Source of the DNA: Achromobacter sp. Marseille-Q4962
GTDB taxonomy: Bacteria > Pseudomonadota > Gammaproteobacteria > Burkholderiales > Burkholderiaceae_B
DNA: 64,000 nt
Assembly (NCBI RefSeq): GCF_943737005.1
Contig: NZ_CALSFU010000009.1
Coordinates: 1-64,000, forward strand
Direction of reading: 5' to 3'
Part shown: positions 20,744 through 29,296 of the stretch, one piece after another
How the letters are laid out: each line of letters starts with the position of its first letter
Numbering within the stretch: the stretch's first letter is position 1
Notes under the pieces: model-generated
What the model saw: only the letters and a program-made list of their open reading frames with translations
The model's database searches: none
Told to the model about the DNA's origin: nothing
Program-made: the position numbers and the translations under genes

Positions 20744-21628
20744 ATGAGTTGGAACTTTGCCCTGATCCTGTTCGTTCTGCTGGTGCTTACCGGCGCAATC
20801 TGGGTGCTGGACCTGGCGGTGCTGCGCAAGGGGCGGGAGCGCCGCGCGCAGGCGGCCATGGCCCAATACGATACGGCCCTCATCGGCGATGCCCAGGAGG
20901 CCGAGCGCCTGCGGCGCGAAGCCGGCGACGCCGCACGCCGCGTGCCGTGGTGGGTGGAGTACGCCGTCAGCTTCTTTCCGGTGATTCTCTTCGTGTTCTT
21001 CCTGCGTTCGTTCGTGGTGGAGCCGTTCCGCATCCCGTCCGGCTCCATGCTGCCCACGCTGCAGTCCGGCGACCTGATCCTGGTGAACAAGTTCAGCTAC
21101 GGCATCCGCCTGCCCGTGATCGACAAGAAGATCATCGATGTGGGCGAGCCGCGGCGCGGCGACGTGTTCGTGTTCCGCTACCCGGTGGACCCGGACGTCG
21201 ATTACATCAAGCGCATCGTGGGCCTGCCGGGCGACGAGATCGCCTACCTGGACAAGAAACTCTACGTCAACGGCAAGCTCGTGCCGCACGTGCGCGACGG
21301 CGACTACTTCGAGCCCGACCGTGTCTCCTATATCGCACAGTACACCGAAAAACTGGGTGATGTTGAGCATGAAATTCTTCTGGATGAAGGTAAATCGCAA
21401 GAATATGCCCCGATCTGGGGTTTTCCTGGAAAAGAAAACTGTCAGTACAGCCGGAATGGAGTACGCTGCAAGGTGCCGGCCGGCCATTTCTTCGCCATGG
21501 GCGATAATCGGGATAACAGCGCCGACAGCCGGTACTGGGGTTTCGTGCCTGAAGCCAATATCGTGGGCAAGGCCTTCTTCATCTGGATGAACTTCAGCGA
21601 TCTCAGCCGCATCGGCCGATTCAACTGA
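20744..21628 (+). CDS. lepB: Signal peptidase I
   Basis: Removes signal peptides from exported proteins on the outer face of the inner membrane. The 294 residues hold two N-terminal membrane spans (about 4-25 and 68-92) and the catalytic Ser101 (PSGSMLPTL) and Lys156 ([12 protein letters not shown]), plus the C-terminal [16 protein letters not shown] box. The stretch 21361-21420 has only 27 G or C of 60, far below its surroundings; it encodes the variable loop between the conserved boxes. It lies 23 bases after lepA. Confidence 0.97.
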   Translation: MSWNFALILFVLLVLTGAIWVLDLAVLRKGRERRAQAAMAQYDTALIGDAQEAERLRREAGDAARRVPWWVEYAVSFFPVILFVFFLRSFVVEPFRIPSGSMLPTLQSGDLILVNKFSYGIRLPVIDKKIIDVGEPRRGDVFVFRYPVDPDVDYIKRIVGLPGDEIAYLDKKLYVNGKLVPHVRDGDYFEPDRVSYIAQYTEKLGDVEHEILLDEGKSQEYAPIWGFPGKENCQYSRNGVRCKVPAGHFFAMGDNRDNSADSRYWGFVPEANIVGKAFFIWMNFSDLSRIGRFN

Positions 21629-21639
21629 TTCCACTCGTC

Positions 21640-22401
21640 ATGTCGCTAGCCACGCTAGAAAACCGCCTGGATCACCATTTTGGCGACCAGGCACTGCTCG
21701 AACAGGCGCTGACGCATCGCAGCCACGGCGCGCGCCACAACGAGCGGCTGGAATTCCTCGGGGATTCCGTGCTGAATTTCGTGGTGGCGGCCATGCTCTT
21801 CGAGAAGTACACCAAGATCGACGAGGGCGACCTGTCGCGCCTGCGCGCCAACCTGGTGAAGCAGGCGTCGCTGGCCGACATCGCGCAGCGACTGGAGCTG
21901 TCGCAGTATCTGCGGCTGGGCGAGGGCGAACTGAAGAGCGGCGGTTTCCGGCGCCCCTCCATCCTGGCCGACACGGTCGAGGCCATCTTCGGGGCGGTGT
22001 TCCTGGACGCGGGCTTCGACGCCGCGCGCCGCGTCATCGTGCGCCAGTACCAGCCGGTGCTGGCTTCCATGGATCCCAAGACCCTGGGCAAGGACGCGAA
22101 GACGCTGCTGCAGGAATACCTGCAGGGCCGCAAGCTGGCCCTGCCGGCCTATACGGTGGTGGCCACGCACGGCGCGGCGCACAGCCAGCAGTTCGAGGTC
22201 GAGTGCGCCATCGCCGCGCTGGAAATCAAAGTCACGGCGGCGGGCGCGAGCCGGCGGGCGGCGGAGCAGTCCGCGGCCAAGCTGGCGCTGGAGGCCGTGC
22301 AGGCCCTGGGCCCGGCCGCCAAGAGCGCCCGCAAGTCGGGCAAGGCGCGCAAGACCGCGCAATTGTCGCTGCCGGTGGCAGTGGCGCAAGAGATCAAATG
22401 A
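21640..22401 (+). CDS. rnc: Ribonuclease III
   Basis: Double-strand-specific endonuclease that processes rRNA precursors and structured mRNAs. The 253 residues contain the catalytic domain with [14 protein letters not shown] and [13 protein letters not shown] (metal-binding Glu and Asp) and a C-terminal dsRNA-binding domain (about 155-225). A Lys/Ala-rich tail follows. Its stop overlaps the era start by four bases (ATGA), the standard rnc-era coupling. Confidence 0.97.
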   Translation: MSLATLENRLDHHFGDQALLEQALTHRSHGARHNERLEFLGDSVLNFVVAAMLFEKYTKIDEGDLSRLRANLVKQASLADIAQRLELSQYLRLGEGELKSGGFRRPSILADTVEAIFGAVFLDAGFDAARRVIVRQYQPVLASMDPKTLGKDAKTLLQEYLQGRKLALPAYTVVATHGAAHSQQFEVECAIAALEIKVTAAGASRRAAEQSAAKLALEAVQALGPAAKSARKSGKARKTAQLSLPVAVAQEIK

Positions 22402-23288
22402 GCGATACCCCTTTCCGCACCGGCTTCGTCGCCATCGTGGGACGCCCCAACGTGGGCAAGTCCACCCTGACCAACGCCCTCATCGGTTCCAAGATTTCCA
22501 TCGTCTCGCGCAAGGCGCAGACCACCCGCCATCGCATTCATGGGGTGCTGACGCGCGAGCGCGAGCAGTTCGTGTTCGTGGACACGCCGGGCTTCCAGAC
22601 GCGCCACGGCGGCGCCATGAACCGCATGATGAACCGCGTGGTCACGCAGGCGCTGGCGGACGTGGACGTGGTGGTGCACGTGGTCGAGGCCGGCAAGTGG
22701 TCGGAAGGCGACGCCAAGCTGCTGCCGCTGCTGCCGGCACCCGAGCGCACCATCCTCGCCATCAGCAAGATCGACGCGCTCAAGAACCGCGACGAGCTCT
22801 TCCCCTTCGTGTCCAAGATCATGGCGCTGCATCCGTACGGCGCCGTGGTGCCCGTGAGCGCCACCCGCAACCAGCAGCTCGACCAGCTGCTCGACGAGAT
22901 CGCCGCCCGCCTGCCCGAAGGCGAGCCCATGTTCGAGGAAGACACGCTCACCGACCGGCCCATGCGCTTCATCGCCGCCGAGCTGGTGCGCGAGAAGATC
23001 TTCCGCCTGGTGGGCGACGAGCTGCCCTACGGCTGTACCGTGGTCATCGAGCAATGGGAAGAAAACGACCGCGGCGCGCGCATCGCGGCCTGTGTGGTGG
23101 TCGAACGGGAAAGCCACCGGCCCATCCTGCTGGGTGCGGGCGGCATGCACATGAAGCGCATCGCCACCGAGGCGCGCCAGGACATCGCCAAGCTGCTGGA
23201 CAAGCCCGTGCACCTGGAGGTGTACATCAAGGTGCGCAAGGGCTGGTCCGAGCGCGAAGGCGCGCTGCGCGACCTGGGCTATGAGTAG
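22398..23288 (+). CDS. era: GTPase Era
   Basis: Ras-like GTPase that binds the 3' end of 16S rRNA during 30S maturation. The 296 residues include G1 [10 protein letters not shown]3 DTPGF, G4 SKID (instead of the more common NKxD or TKxD) and the C-terminal KH domain ([15 protein letters not shown]). ATG 22398 overlaps the rnc stop. The end of era overlaps the recO start by eight bases. Confidence 0.97.
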   Translation: MSDTPFRTGFVAIVGRPNVGKSTLTNALIGSKISIVSRKAQTTRHRIHGVLTREREQFVFVDTPGFQTRHGGAMNRMMNRVVTQALADVDVVVHVVEAGKWSEGDAKLLPLLPAPERTILAISKIDALKNRDELFPFVSKIMALHPYGAVVPVSATRNQQLDQLLDEIAARLPEGEPMFEEDTLTDRPMRFIAAELVREKIFRLVGDELPYGCTVVIEQWEENDRGARIAACVVVERESHRPILLGAGGMHMKRIATEARQDIAKLLDKPVHLEVYIKVRKGWSEREGALRDLGYE

Positions 23289-23868
23289 AAGGGCGCCGCG
23301 CGTCCAGGACCATCCGGGCTACATGCTGCACGCGACGGCCTGGCGCGAGACCTCGCTCGTCATCCAGACCTTCACTCGCGACCACGGCTGCGTGGCCATG
23401 GTCGCCAAGGGCGCCAAGCGCCCATACTCCACGCTGCGGCCGGTGCTCTCGGCCTTCCAGCCCCTGCTGCTTTCCTGGACCGGCAACGGCGAGGTCAAGA
23501 CCCTCACCCGCGCCGAGATCGTGGGCGTGCGCCTGCTCAACGGCACGGCGCTCATGTCCGCCTGGTACATGAACGAGCTGCTGCTGCGCCTGCTGCCGCG
23601 CGAAGACGCGCATCCGCTGCTCTTCGACGCCTACGATACGGCCCTGCAGCAACTGGCCGGCGGCTCCCGCGCGGCCGGCGCGCTGCGGCGCTTCGAATGG
23701 ACGCTGCTCAACGAGACGGGATACGGGGTGGACAGCGAGCCGCCCGATTTCGACGACCCGGCCGTCGAGCCCGGGCTGCGGCGCGACCTGCGCACCCGGC
23801 TCGAAGAAAACCTCGCCGGACGCCCGCTTTCCACCCGGCGGGTGCTGCTGGACCTGCAGCGCCTCTAA
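23281..23868 (+). CDS. recO: DNA repair protein RecO, short form
   Basis: Recombination mediator that helps load RecA on SSB-coated single strands. It has only 195 residues, while most RecO proteins have about 240. The OB-fold part (DHPGYMLHATAWRETSLVIQ, VAKGAKRPYSTL) and helical part (MNELLLRLLPRED) are normal. After LLNETGYGVD the sequence jumps almost straight to the final helices (LRTRLEENLAGRPLSTRRVL); the central stretch of about 50 residues seen in E. coli is missing, with no sign of a frameshift. It starts inside the end of era. Function may be retained. Confidence 0.88.
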   Translation: MSRRAPRVQDHPGYMLHATAWRETSLVIQTFTRDHGCVAMVAKGAKRPYSTLRPVLSAFQPLLLSWTGNGEVKTLTRAEIVGVRLLNGTALMSAWYMNELLLRLLPREDAHPLLFDAYDTALQQLAGGSRAAGALRRFEWTLLNETGYGVDSEPPDFDDPAVEPGLRRDLRTRLEENLAGRPLSTRRVLLDLQRL

Positions 23869-23874
23869 GCGGCC

Positions 23875-24813
23875 ATGAGCTTCACGCTGCGCCAGATCGA
23901 GACGTTCCGCACGGTCTACGAGACGGAGAGCGTCACCGCGGCGGCGCGCCGGCTCGACGTCTCGCCCGCCACGGTCAGCGCCACGCTGGCCGCGCTGGAG
24001 GCCGCCCTGGAGCTGCGTCTGTTCGAGCGGGTGCGCCAGCGCATGCGCCGCACACCCGAAGCCACCCTGCTGTACGAGGAGATCCGGCGCCTGAACCTGG
24101 GGCTGGAAAGCCTGGGCCGCAAGGTACGGGCCATCCGCGGCGTCGCGCAGCCACGCCTCAGGGTGGGCTGCATCCACGCCTATGGCGGCGCGGTGCTCAG
24201 CGGCACGCTGTCGCGGTTCCGCGAGCGCTATCCCGACACGCCGCTCTACCTGCAGATCCGCGATTCCAACACGCTGCGCGACATGGTGGTGTCGGGCGAG
24301 CTGGACCTGGCCGTAGTGGCCGACGAGTCGGAACTGGAGGGGCTGCGCGGCCACCGGCTGGCCTGCCTGCGTGCGGTGGCGGTGTTCCCCCGCGCCCATC
24401 CGCTGTCGCGCCTGCAGACGGTGGACTTGGCGCAGCTCGCCGAAGTGCCGCTCATCGCGCTCAACGCCGAGGACGGCTCGCGCAAGCGCCTGGATGCGCT
24501 GGCCCGGCAGGCCGGGACGCCGCTGCGCCCGGCGATCGAGACGCCGTATTCGCACACCGTGTGCCAGCTCGCGCTCGCGGGCCATGGCGTGGGCGTGGCC
24601 AATCCGGCGACGGCCGTGGGGTTGGAGCCCGCCGGCCTGGCCCACCGGCCCTTGGCGGCCGCCGTGCATTTCGAATGCCACATGATCCTGCACGACGGCA
24701 GGCCGCTGTCCGAGGCGGGGCGCTACTGGGCCACCTGCCTGCGCGCGGCGCTCTCCCCGCTGGCGGAAGCCTTCGGCATCGAGGCGCTCAGCCCCGCCGC
24801 CCATCCGAGGTGA
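23875..24813 (+). CDS. LysR-family transcriptional regulator
   Basis: A 312-residue LysR-type regulator: N-terminal helix-turn-helix (residues 1-60, TLRQIETFRTVYETESVTAA), then a periplasmic-binding-protein-like effector domain (about 90-300). It starts six bases after recO. Its last 26 bases overlap the convergent PLP-enzyme gene, so it is adjacent to, but not divergent from, the catabolic set on the other strand; a regulatory link to that set is plausible but unproven. The effector is unknown. Confidence 0.88.
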   Translation: MSFTLRQIETFRTVYETESVTAAARRLDVSPATVSATLAALEAALELRLFERVRQRMRRTPEATLLYEEIRRLNLGLESLGRKVRAIRGVAQPRLRVGCIHAYGGAVLSGTLSRFRERYPDTPLYLQIRDSNTLRDMVVSGELDLAVVADESELEGLRGHRLACLRAVAVFPRAHPLSRLQTVDLAQLAEVPLIALNAEDGSRKRLDALARQAGTPLRPAIETPYSHTVCQLALAGHGVGVANPATAVGLEPAGLAHRPLAAAVHFECHMILHDGRPLSEAGRYWATCLRAALSPLAEAFGIEALSPAAHPR

Positions 24814-25885
24814 GCACCGCCACCACCCGCGATTCCGCATCCAGCGCCCCGGCCAGGCGCAGCGCCGGCAGCGCGGCCAGCGCGGCGGCCGACGACAGCT
24901 CGGCCGCGATGCCCAGGCTGGCCAGCATGTCCCGCGCGCGCCCGGCGGCCTGGTCGCCGGCTTCCACCGGCATGCCGCCCGTCCGGGCCAGCGCGGCGAG
25001 CGACTGCAGCGTGCAGGTGCCGCCGGCGGTCGAATACTGTGCCGTGTCGCCCAGCCACTGGCCGCGGGCGTGCCCGGCGGCGCGCGCCCGCGACAGCCGC
25101 GCAAAGGGTTCCACGGCATGCAGGCGCGGCAGGCGCTCGATGGCGCCGGCGCGCCGCAGCGCTTCCCAGCCCAGCGCAATGCCCCAGATCAGGTCGCCGC
25201 GCGCGGCGGGCACCACGATGTCGGTGGGCAGCCCGCAGGTTTGCAGAATCTCGGCCGCGATGGGCTTGTAGCCCTCCACGCCGTAGGCGTGCGTGCCCAC
25301 CGGCGGATTCAGATAGTTGGTGCCGGCGAACGCGCCTTCCTCGCGGCACAGGCGGGCCACGTGGGGCCAGCGCGCCAGGCTGTCTTCGAATTCGGTCAGC
25401 CGCGCGCCGAAGGCGAGCATGGCCGCGCGCTGCAGAGGGGGGCAGCCGCGCATGATGGCGATGTCCGCCTCCAGGCCCGCGGCCGCGCAATAGGCGGCCA
25501 GGGACACGCCCGCATTGCCGCTGGAGGCGGCCGCCACCCGCCGCGCGCCCGCCAGTTTCGCGCGCGATACCAGCTGCGCCGACATCCGGTCCTTGTGGCT
25601 GCCCGTGGGATTGGCGCTTTCGCATTTGATCCACAGACGGCCGACGTGGGCGGCGCCCGCCAGCGCCGGCATGTCCAGGCAGGGCGTCGCACCCTCGCCC
25701 AGGGTGATCGCGTCCAGCACCGGCAGGGGCAGGGCGGCCGCGCCGGCCGGCGCCGGTTCGTACAGGCATTCCAGCGAGGCGGGGTCGCCGGCGCGCAGGC
25801 AGGCGGGGCACCCTTCGAAATAGTCTCCGGGCGGCAGGACCTGCGCGCAGCGGATGCAGCGCAGGCCCGTGAGGCGGGGATTCAT
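24788..25885 (-). CDS. PLP-dependent enzyme, threonine-synthase/ammonia-lyase-like, with zinc ribbon
   Basis: A 365-residue fold-type II PLP enzyme. The PLP lysine is Lys98 in NPTGSHKDR, and the phosphate-binding loop is SSGNAGVSLAAY. The N-terminus has a Cys4 zinc-ribbon-like set (Cys10, Cys13, Cys26, Cys29), as in some threonine synthases. The reaction could be beta-replacement or elimination on an amino acid. Its start overlaps the deacylase stop by four bases (ATGA); a second ATG lies at 25891. The sequence does not match canonical ThrC well and it stands far from hom or thrB, so a catabolic role is more likely. Confidence 0.75.
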   Translation of the reverse strand: MNPRLTGLRCIRCAQVLPPGDYFEGCPACLRAGDPASLECLYEPAPAGAAALPLPVLDAITLGEGATPCLDMPALAGAAHVGRLWIKCESANPTGSHKDRMSAQLVSRAKLAGARRVAAASSGNAGVSLAAYCAAAGLEADIAIMRGCPPLQRAAMLAFGARLTEFEDSLARWPHVARLCREEGAFAGTNYLNPPVGTHAYGVEGYKPIAAEILQTCGLPTDIVVPAARGDLIWGIALGWEALRRAGAIERLPRLHAVEPFARLSRARAAGHARGQWLGDTAQYSTAGGTCTLQSLAALARTGGMPVEAGDQAAGRARDMLASLGIAAELSSAAALAALPALRLAGALDAESRVVAVLTSDGRRG

Positions 25886-26874
25886 GAGCATGGTCGGTAC
25901 AAGTCGGGAAGAGAATCCAGGGAAAGCGCGCGTGCGACCTGGGCGAGGCAATCGCCGGGATGGCTGCGGGCGATGGCCCGCAGGCAGACGACGGTGCCGG
26001 GCTGGGACGGCAGCACGGCGCGGGCCGGCAGCTCGGGGCGCGCGGGTTCGATGAGCGTGCCCAGCGCCTGGCCAGCTTCCAGCGTCTGCCCGAGGCAGGC
26101 TTCCGGAATGAAGACGCCGGCTTCGGCCGCGCGCAGCGTGGCCGCGTCCGCGTTCAGGTCGTATAGGGCGGGGGAGGCGGCCGGTGCGCGGGGGCCGCGG
26201 TCGAGCAGGCCCAGTTCCGCCAGGCAGCCCAGCAGCCCGTCGCGGCACCGCGCGACCAGCGCCTGGCTGGATTCGCGTCCGCCGCCGATCTCGGCGCTCA
26301 GGCGCAGCACCCCGTGCCGGCTGGCCGCCGCGGGCATGGAGCCGGGCTCCCCGCCCCGGAAGAAGATGCAATGCGGCAGGCCGAAGGCCCGGGCCAGCGC
26401 CGGCAGCCGCGCGTCGTAAGGGTCGTCGCCCTGCCGCGTGATGACGGAGGCGGGCAGGTAGCGCAGGGACGCGCCGCCGCTGTGCACGTCGATGAGCGTC
26501 TGGATGCGGGGCAGCAGCCGCGCTTCCAGGGCCGCCGCCACGCTTTCGGTGTAGCCGCGCGCCGGCGCGCCCAGGAACGCGCGGTTCAGGTTGCCGCCGT
26601 CGGAAGGCGAAAGGCGGGCGCCGGCCAGCGAGGCTTCCGCGTTCGCCGCCGGCAGCAGGTACACCGTGCCCCGCCGCAGCAGGTCCGGAAGCCGATGCCA
26701 CAGTTCGAGAATGGCGGCCTGGCCTTCCCATTCGTCGCCATGCACGCCGGCCATCAGCGCCACGGCGGGGCCCGGGCCGGCGTCTATTCTGAGCACGGGA
26801 GTGGCGATGCGCCGATACGCGGAGTCGTTGGTGGCCGCGGCGCAGGAAAAATCCTCTCGTTGCGTGGTAGCCAT
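25882..26874 (-). CDS. Zinc deacylase of the AstE/aspartoacylase/DoeB family
   Basis: A 330-residue M14-like carboxypeptidase-fold hydrolase. The zinc ligands are His45 and Glu48 (GVHGDEWEG) and His131 (DVHSGG); NLNRAFLG is another family signature. DoeB removes acetyl from N-alpha-acetyl-diaminobutyrate, AstE removes succinyl from succinylglutamate. Here it is coupled to a PLP enzyme and follows a Bug receptor gene by 18 bases, so it may free an amino acid from an N-acyl form brought in from outside. The actual acyl group and amino acid are unknown. Confidence 0.8.
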   Translation of the reverse strand: MATTQREDFSCAAATNDSAYRRIATPVLRIDAGPGPAVALMAGVHGDEWEGQAAILELWHRLPDLLRRGTVYLLPAANAEASLAGARLSPSDGGNLNRAFLGAPARGYTESVAAALEARLLPRIQTLIDVHSGGASLRYLPASVITRQGDDPYDARLPALARAFGLPHCIFFRGGEPGSMPAAASRHGVLRLSAEIGGGRESSQALVARCRDGLLGCLAELGLLDRGPRAPAASPALYDLNADAATLRAAEAGVFIPEACLGQTLEAGQALGTLIEPARPELPARAVLPSQPGTVVCLRAIARSHPGDCLAQVARALSLDSLPDLYRPCS

Positions 26875-26892
26875 GGATATGCGCTCCGCCTT

Positions 26893-27858
26893 TCAGTCCA
26901 GCGTGGTGCCGGCGGCTTTGATGAGGTGTTCCCACTTCGGCATTTCGCGCCGTATCTGGTCGCGCACCGCTTCCGGCGGTCCGTCCAAAGGTTCCTGCGA
27001 GCGGCTGCGCAGCTCCTGGGCGACGGCGGGCGAACGCAGCGCGCGGTTCAGCGCATCGTTGAGCCGGGCAATGGCGGCGGGCGGGGTGCCAGCCGGCGCC
27101 ATCAGCGCGCTCCATGCCGACTGCTCGTAGCCCGGATAGCCCTGCTCGGCCACCGTGGGCACGTCGGGGTTGGACGCCGCGCGCTGGCGGGTGGTGACGG
27201 CCAGTGCGCGCAGGCGCCCGTCCTTCAGGTTGCCGATGAGGGGAGGCAGGTTTTCCATCATTGCGTCCACGTGGCCGCCCAGCAGGTCCGATAGCTGGGC
27301 GGAGGTGGCCTTGTAGGGAATCTGCCGGACCGCGGCGCCGGTCTGGGCGATGAACAGTTTCACTCCGACCTCGCTGGTCGTGCCGGGGTCCGCCGAGGTC
27401 ATGGTGAGGCGGTCGGGCCTGGCCTTGCTGGCGGCGATGAAGGCGGGCAGGTCGCGGTACGGCGAGGCAGCGTTGACGACGATGACGTTGGGCGTCTCGG
27501 CCACCAGGCCGATGGGAGCGAAATCCCGGTCCAGGTCATAGAGCTGCTGCTTGAACAGATAGCGATGCAGCACCAGGGTGCCGACGTGGGCGTACCCGAT
27601 GGTGTAGCCATCGGCGGGCGCGCGCGCCAGCGCCTGGGTGCCGATGCGCCCGCCCGCGCCGACGCGGTTTTCCACCACCACCGGCTGGCCCAGCTCGCGG
27701 CTCATCTCCTGGCCGATCAGGCGCGCCGTGATGTCGGCGTTGCCGCCCGCCGCGGCGGGCACGATGAGCGTGATGGCGCGCTCGGGGTATTCGGCCCGGG
27801 CGCCGTGCGCGCCCAGGCACAGGAATAGGGCAGCGAGCCCGAAGAGCTTGCGTGTCAT
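26893..27858 (-). CDS. Bug-family periplasmic solute receptor
   Basis: A 321-residue extracytoplasmic receptor of the tripartite tricarboxylate transporter type. Signal peptide MTRKLFGLAALFLCLGAHGARA, then PERAITLIVPAAAGGNADITARLIG, the Bug signature, and ENRVGAGGRIG. No TctA or TctB membrane genes are nearby, which is common for this greatly expanded family in Bordetella. ATG 27858 has a good Shine-Dalgarno (AAGGGGAA). It is first in an operon with the deacylase and PLP enzyme, so its ligand is probably their substrate. Confidence 0.9.
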   Translation of the reverse strand: MTRKLFGLAALFLCLGAHGARAEYPERAITLIVPAAAGGNADITARLIGQEMSRELGQPVVVENRVGAGGRIGTQALARAPADGYTIGYAHVGTLVLHRYLFKQQLYDLDRDFAPIGLVAETPNVIVVNAASPYRDLPAFIAASKARPDRLTMTSADPGTTSEVGVKLFIAQTGAAVRQIPYKATSAQLSDLLGGHVDAMMENLPPLIGNLKDGRLRALAVTTRQRAASNPDVPTVAEQGYPGYEQSAWSALMAPAGTPPAAIARLNDALNRALRSPAVAQELRSRSQEPLDGPPEAVRDQIRREMPKWEHLIKAAGTTLD

Positions 27859-27986
27859 GGCGGTTCCCCTTGATGTTTTGGCGTACGCCATTGTGGCGGC
27901 CACGCCCGGCAAGGTTGTTCGCCTGGCTGATATGGATGTTCAGGAAAAGCGAATCGGGGCAGGCGCAGCCCAGCGTCAACACGCTT

Positions 27987-29285
27987 TCAGGGCGTGCCTG
28001 CGTCCGGGCGCGCGGCGTCGGCCCGGCGTCCGAGCCGGTAGCCCAGCGCCGCCGCGGCCAGCGCGCAGGCCGCGCCCATCAGCGCGATCAGCGCGGCGCC
28101 GTAGCCCAGCGCGTCCACGCCGGCCTTGACCCAGCCGCTGGCCGCGTCGCCGCCGCGGTACACCACGGTATCGATCGCGTTCTTGGCCTTGTACTTGTCT
28201 TCGGCCGGCACCACCGTGAAAAGCATTTCGCGGCCGGGCTTGACCAGGGCGTATTCGCCCACGCGGCGCACGATCATGGCGGCGGCCAGCACGCCGAAGA
28301 CCGGATGGGCGGCAAGCGCCAGGAAGGCGATCCCCACCGTCAGCGGCGCCGCCGCCAGCAGGAAGCGCACGCCCAGGCGCGCCGCCGCGCGCCCCGTGAA
28401 AAACACCTGCGACAGCAGGGAGAGCGCCTGCACGGTGAAATCCAGCGCGCTGAAGATGCGGATACGCTGGGCGGCGGTGGGAAACGCATCCGCCACGAGC
28501 CGGGCCTGTTCCATGTACAGAAATGTGTTCAGGGCCGAAAGCAGCACCACGAGCGCCGCCATGCCCAGCAGGAAGGGAGACTGAGCCAGGCGCGACAGGC
28601 CGGCGAACAGCGAGCCGCCCAGGGGCCGGCGGATGTCGTCGCCCGGCTGCGCGCCGTCGCGCGCCGCCCGCCAGCGCAGCAGCCAGCGCTTCAGGGGCAG
28701 GGTGGCGCACAGCAGCCCCGCGGACAGCAGGAGCAGGCCGGCCGGGCCCAGGGCGCCGGCCAGCAGTCCGCCCAGCAAGGGGCCGCACAGGCCGCCGGCG
28801 CTGGCGCCCGCGGCGATGAGCGCGAACAGCCGCTTGGCCGATTCCATGCGGAACACGTCGGCCATGAGGCTCCATCCCAGCGAGACGACGAACAGGTTGA
28901 ACACCGATAGCCACACATAGAAAACCCGCGCGATCCACACGCTGTCGGGCCGGGTGTGCAGGGCGGCGCCGAAAGCCGCCATGGCCAGCGCGAAAATGCC
29001 GTAGATCCAGGTGAGCAGGCGCGCGCGGGGCGCCCGCGCCGAAAACCAGCCGAACAGCGGCACCACCGCGAGCGTGGCGGCGAAGGTGGCGGTGAAGAGC
29101 CACTGCAACTGGTCCACGCCCGCCTGGATGCCCAGGGTTTCGCGTAGCGGCCGCAACATGAAGTAGCCGCAGAACAGGAAGAAAAAGAACGCGAAGCCGC
29201 AGGTGGCGGGCGCGAGTTCCCCGCGTCCCAGTCCCAGCAGGCGTTCGGCGCGCGACGGTTCGGGCGCGGCGGGAGGCTCGTCCAT
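27987..29285 (-). CDS. MFS-type transporter, ADP/ATP-carrier-like
   Basis: A 432-residue membrane protein with about 12 hydrophobic segments. The start region LAPATCGFAFFFFLFCGYFMLRPLRETLGI resembles the nucleotide-transporter (Tlc) branch and related MFS proteins of proteobacteria. Conserved charged spots include RRVGEYALVKPGREMLFTVV. Substrate is not evident; a nucleotide role should not be assumed from this resemblance. ATG 29285 (MDEPPAAPEPS) was chosen because the frame upstream overlaps the aldo/keto reductase. It follows that gene by 11 bases. Confidence 0.75.
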   Translation of the reverse strand: MDEPPAAPEPSRAERLLGLGRGELAPATCGFAFFFFLFCGYFMLRPLRETLGIQAGVDQLQWLFTATFAATLAVVPLFGWFSARAPRARLLTWIYGIFALAMAAFGAALHTRPDSVWIARVFYVWLSVFNLFVVSLGWSLMADVFRMESAKRLFALIAAGASAGGLCGPLLGGLLAGALGPAGLLLLSAGLLCATLPLKRWLLRWRAARDGAQPGDDIRRPLGGSLFAGLSRLAQSPFLLGMAALVVLLSALNTFLYMEQARLVADAFPTAAQRIRIFSALDFTVQALSLLSQVFFTGRAAARLGVRFLLAAAPLTVGIAFLALAAHPVFGVLAAAMIVRRVGEYALVKPGREMLFTVVPAEDKYKAKNAIDTVVYRGGDAASGWVKAGVDALGYGAALIALMGAACALAAAALGYRLGRRADAARPDAGTP

Positions 29286-29296
29286 GCGCCGGGCCG

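Noticed and set aside
25898-27115. Long N-terminal extension of the PLP-enzyme frame reaching to 27115
   Set aside because: The upstream part is out of frame with the deacylase and Bug genes and has no family features. The ATG at 25885 overlapping the deacylase stop is the better start.
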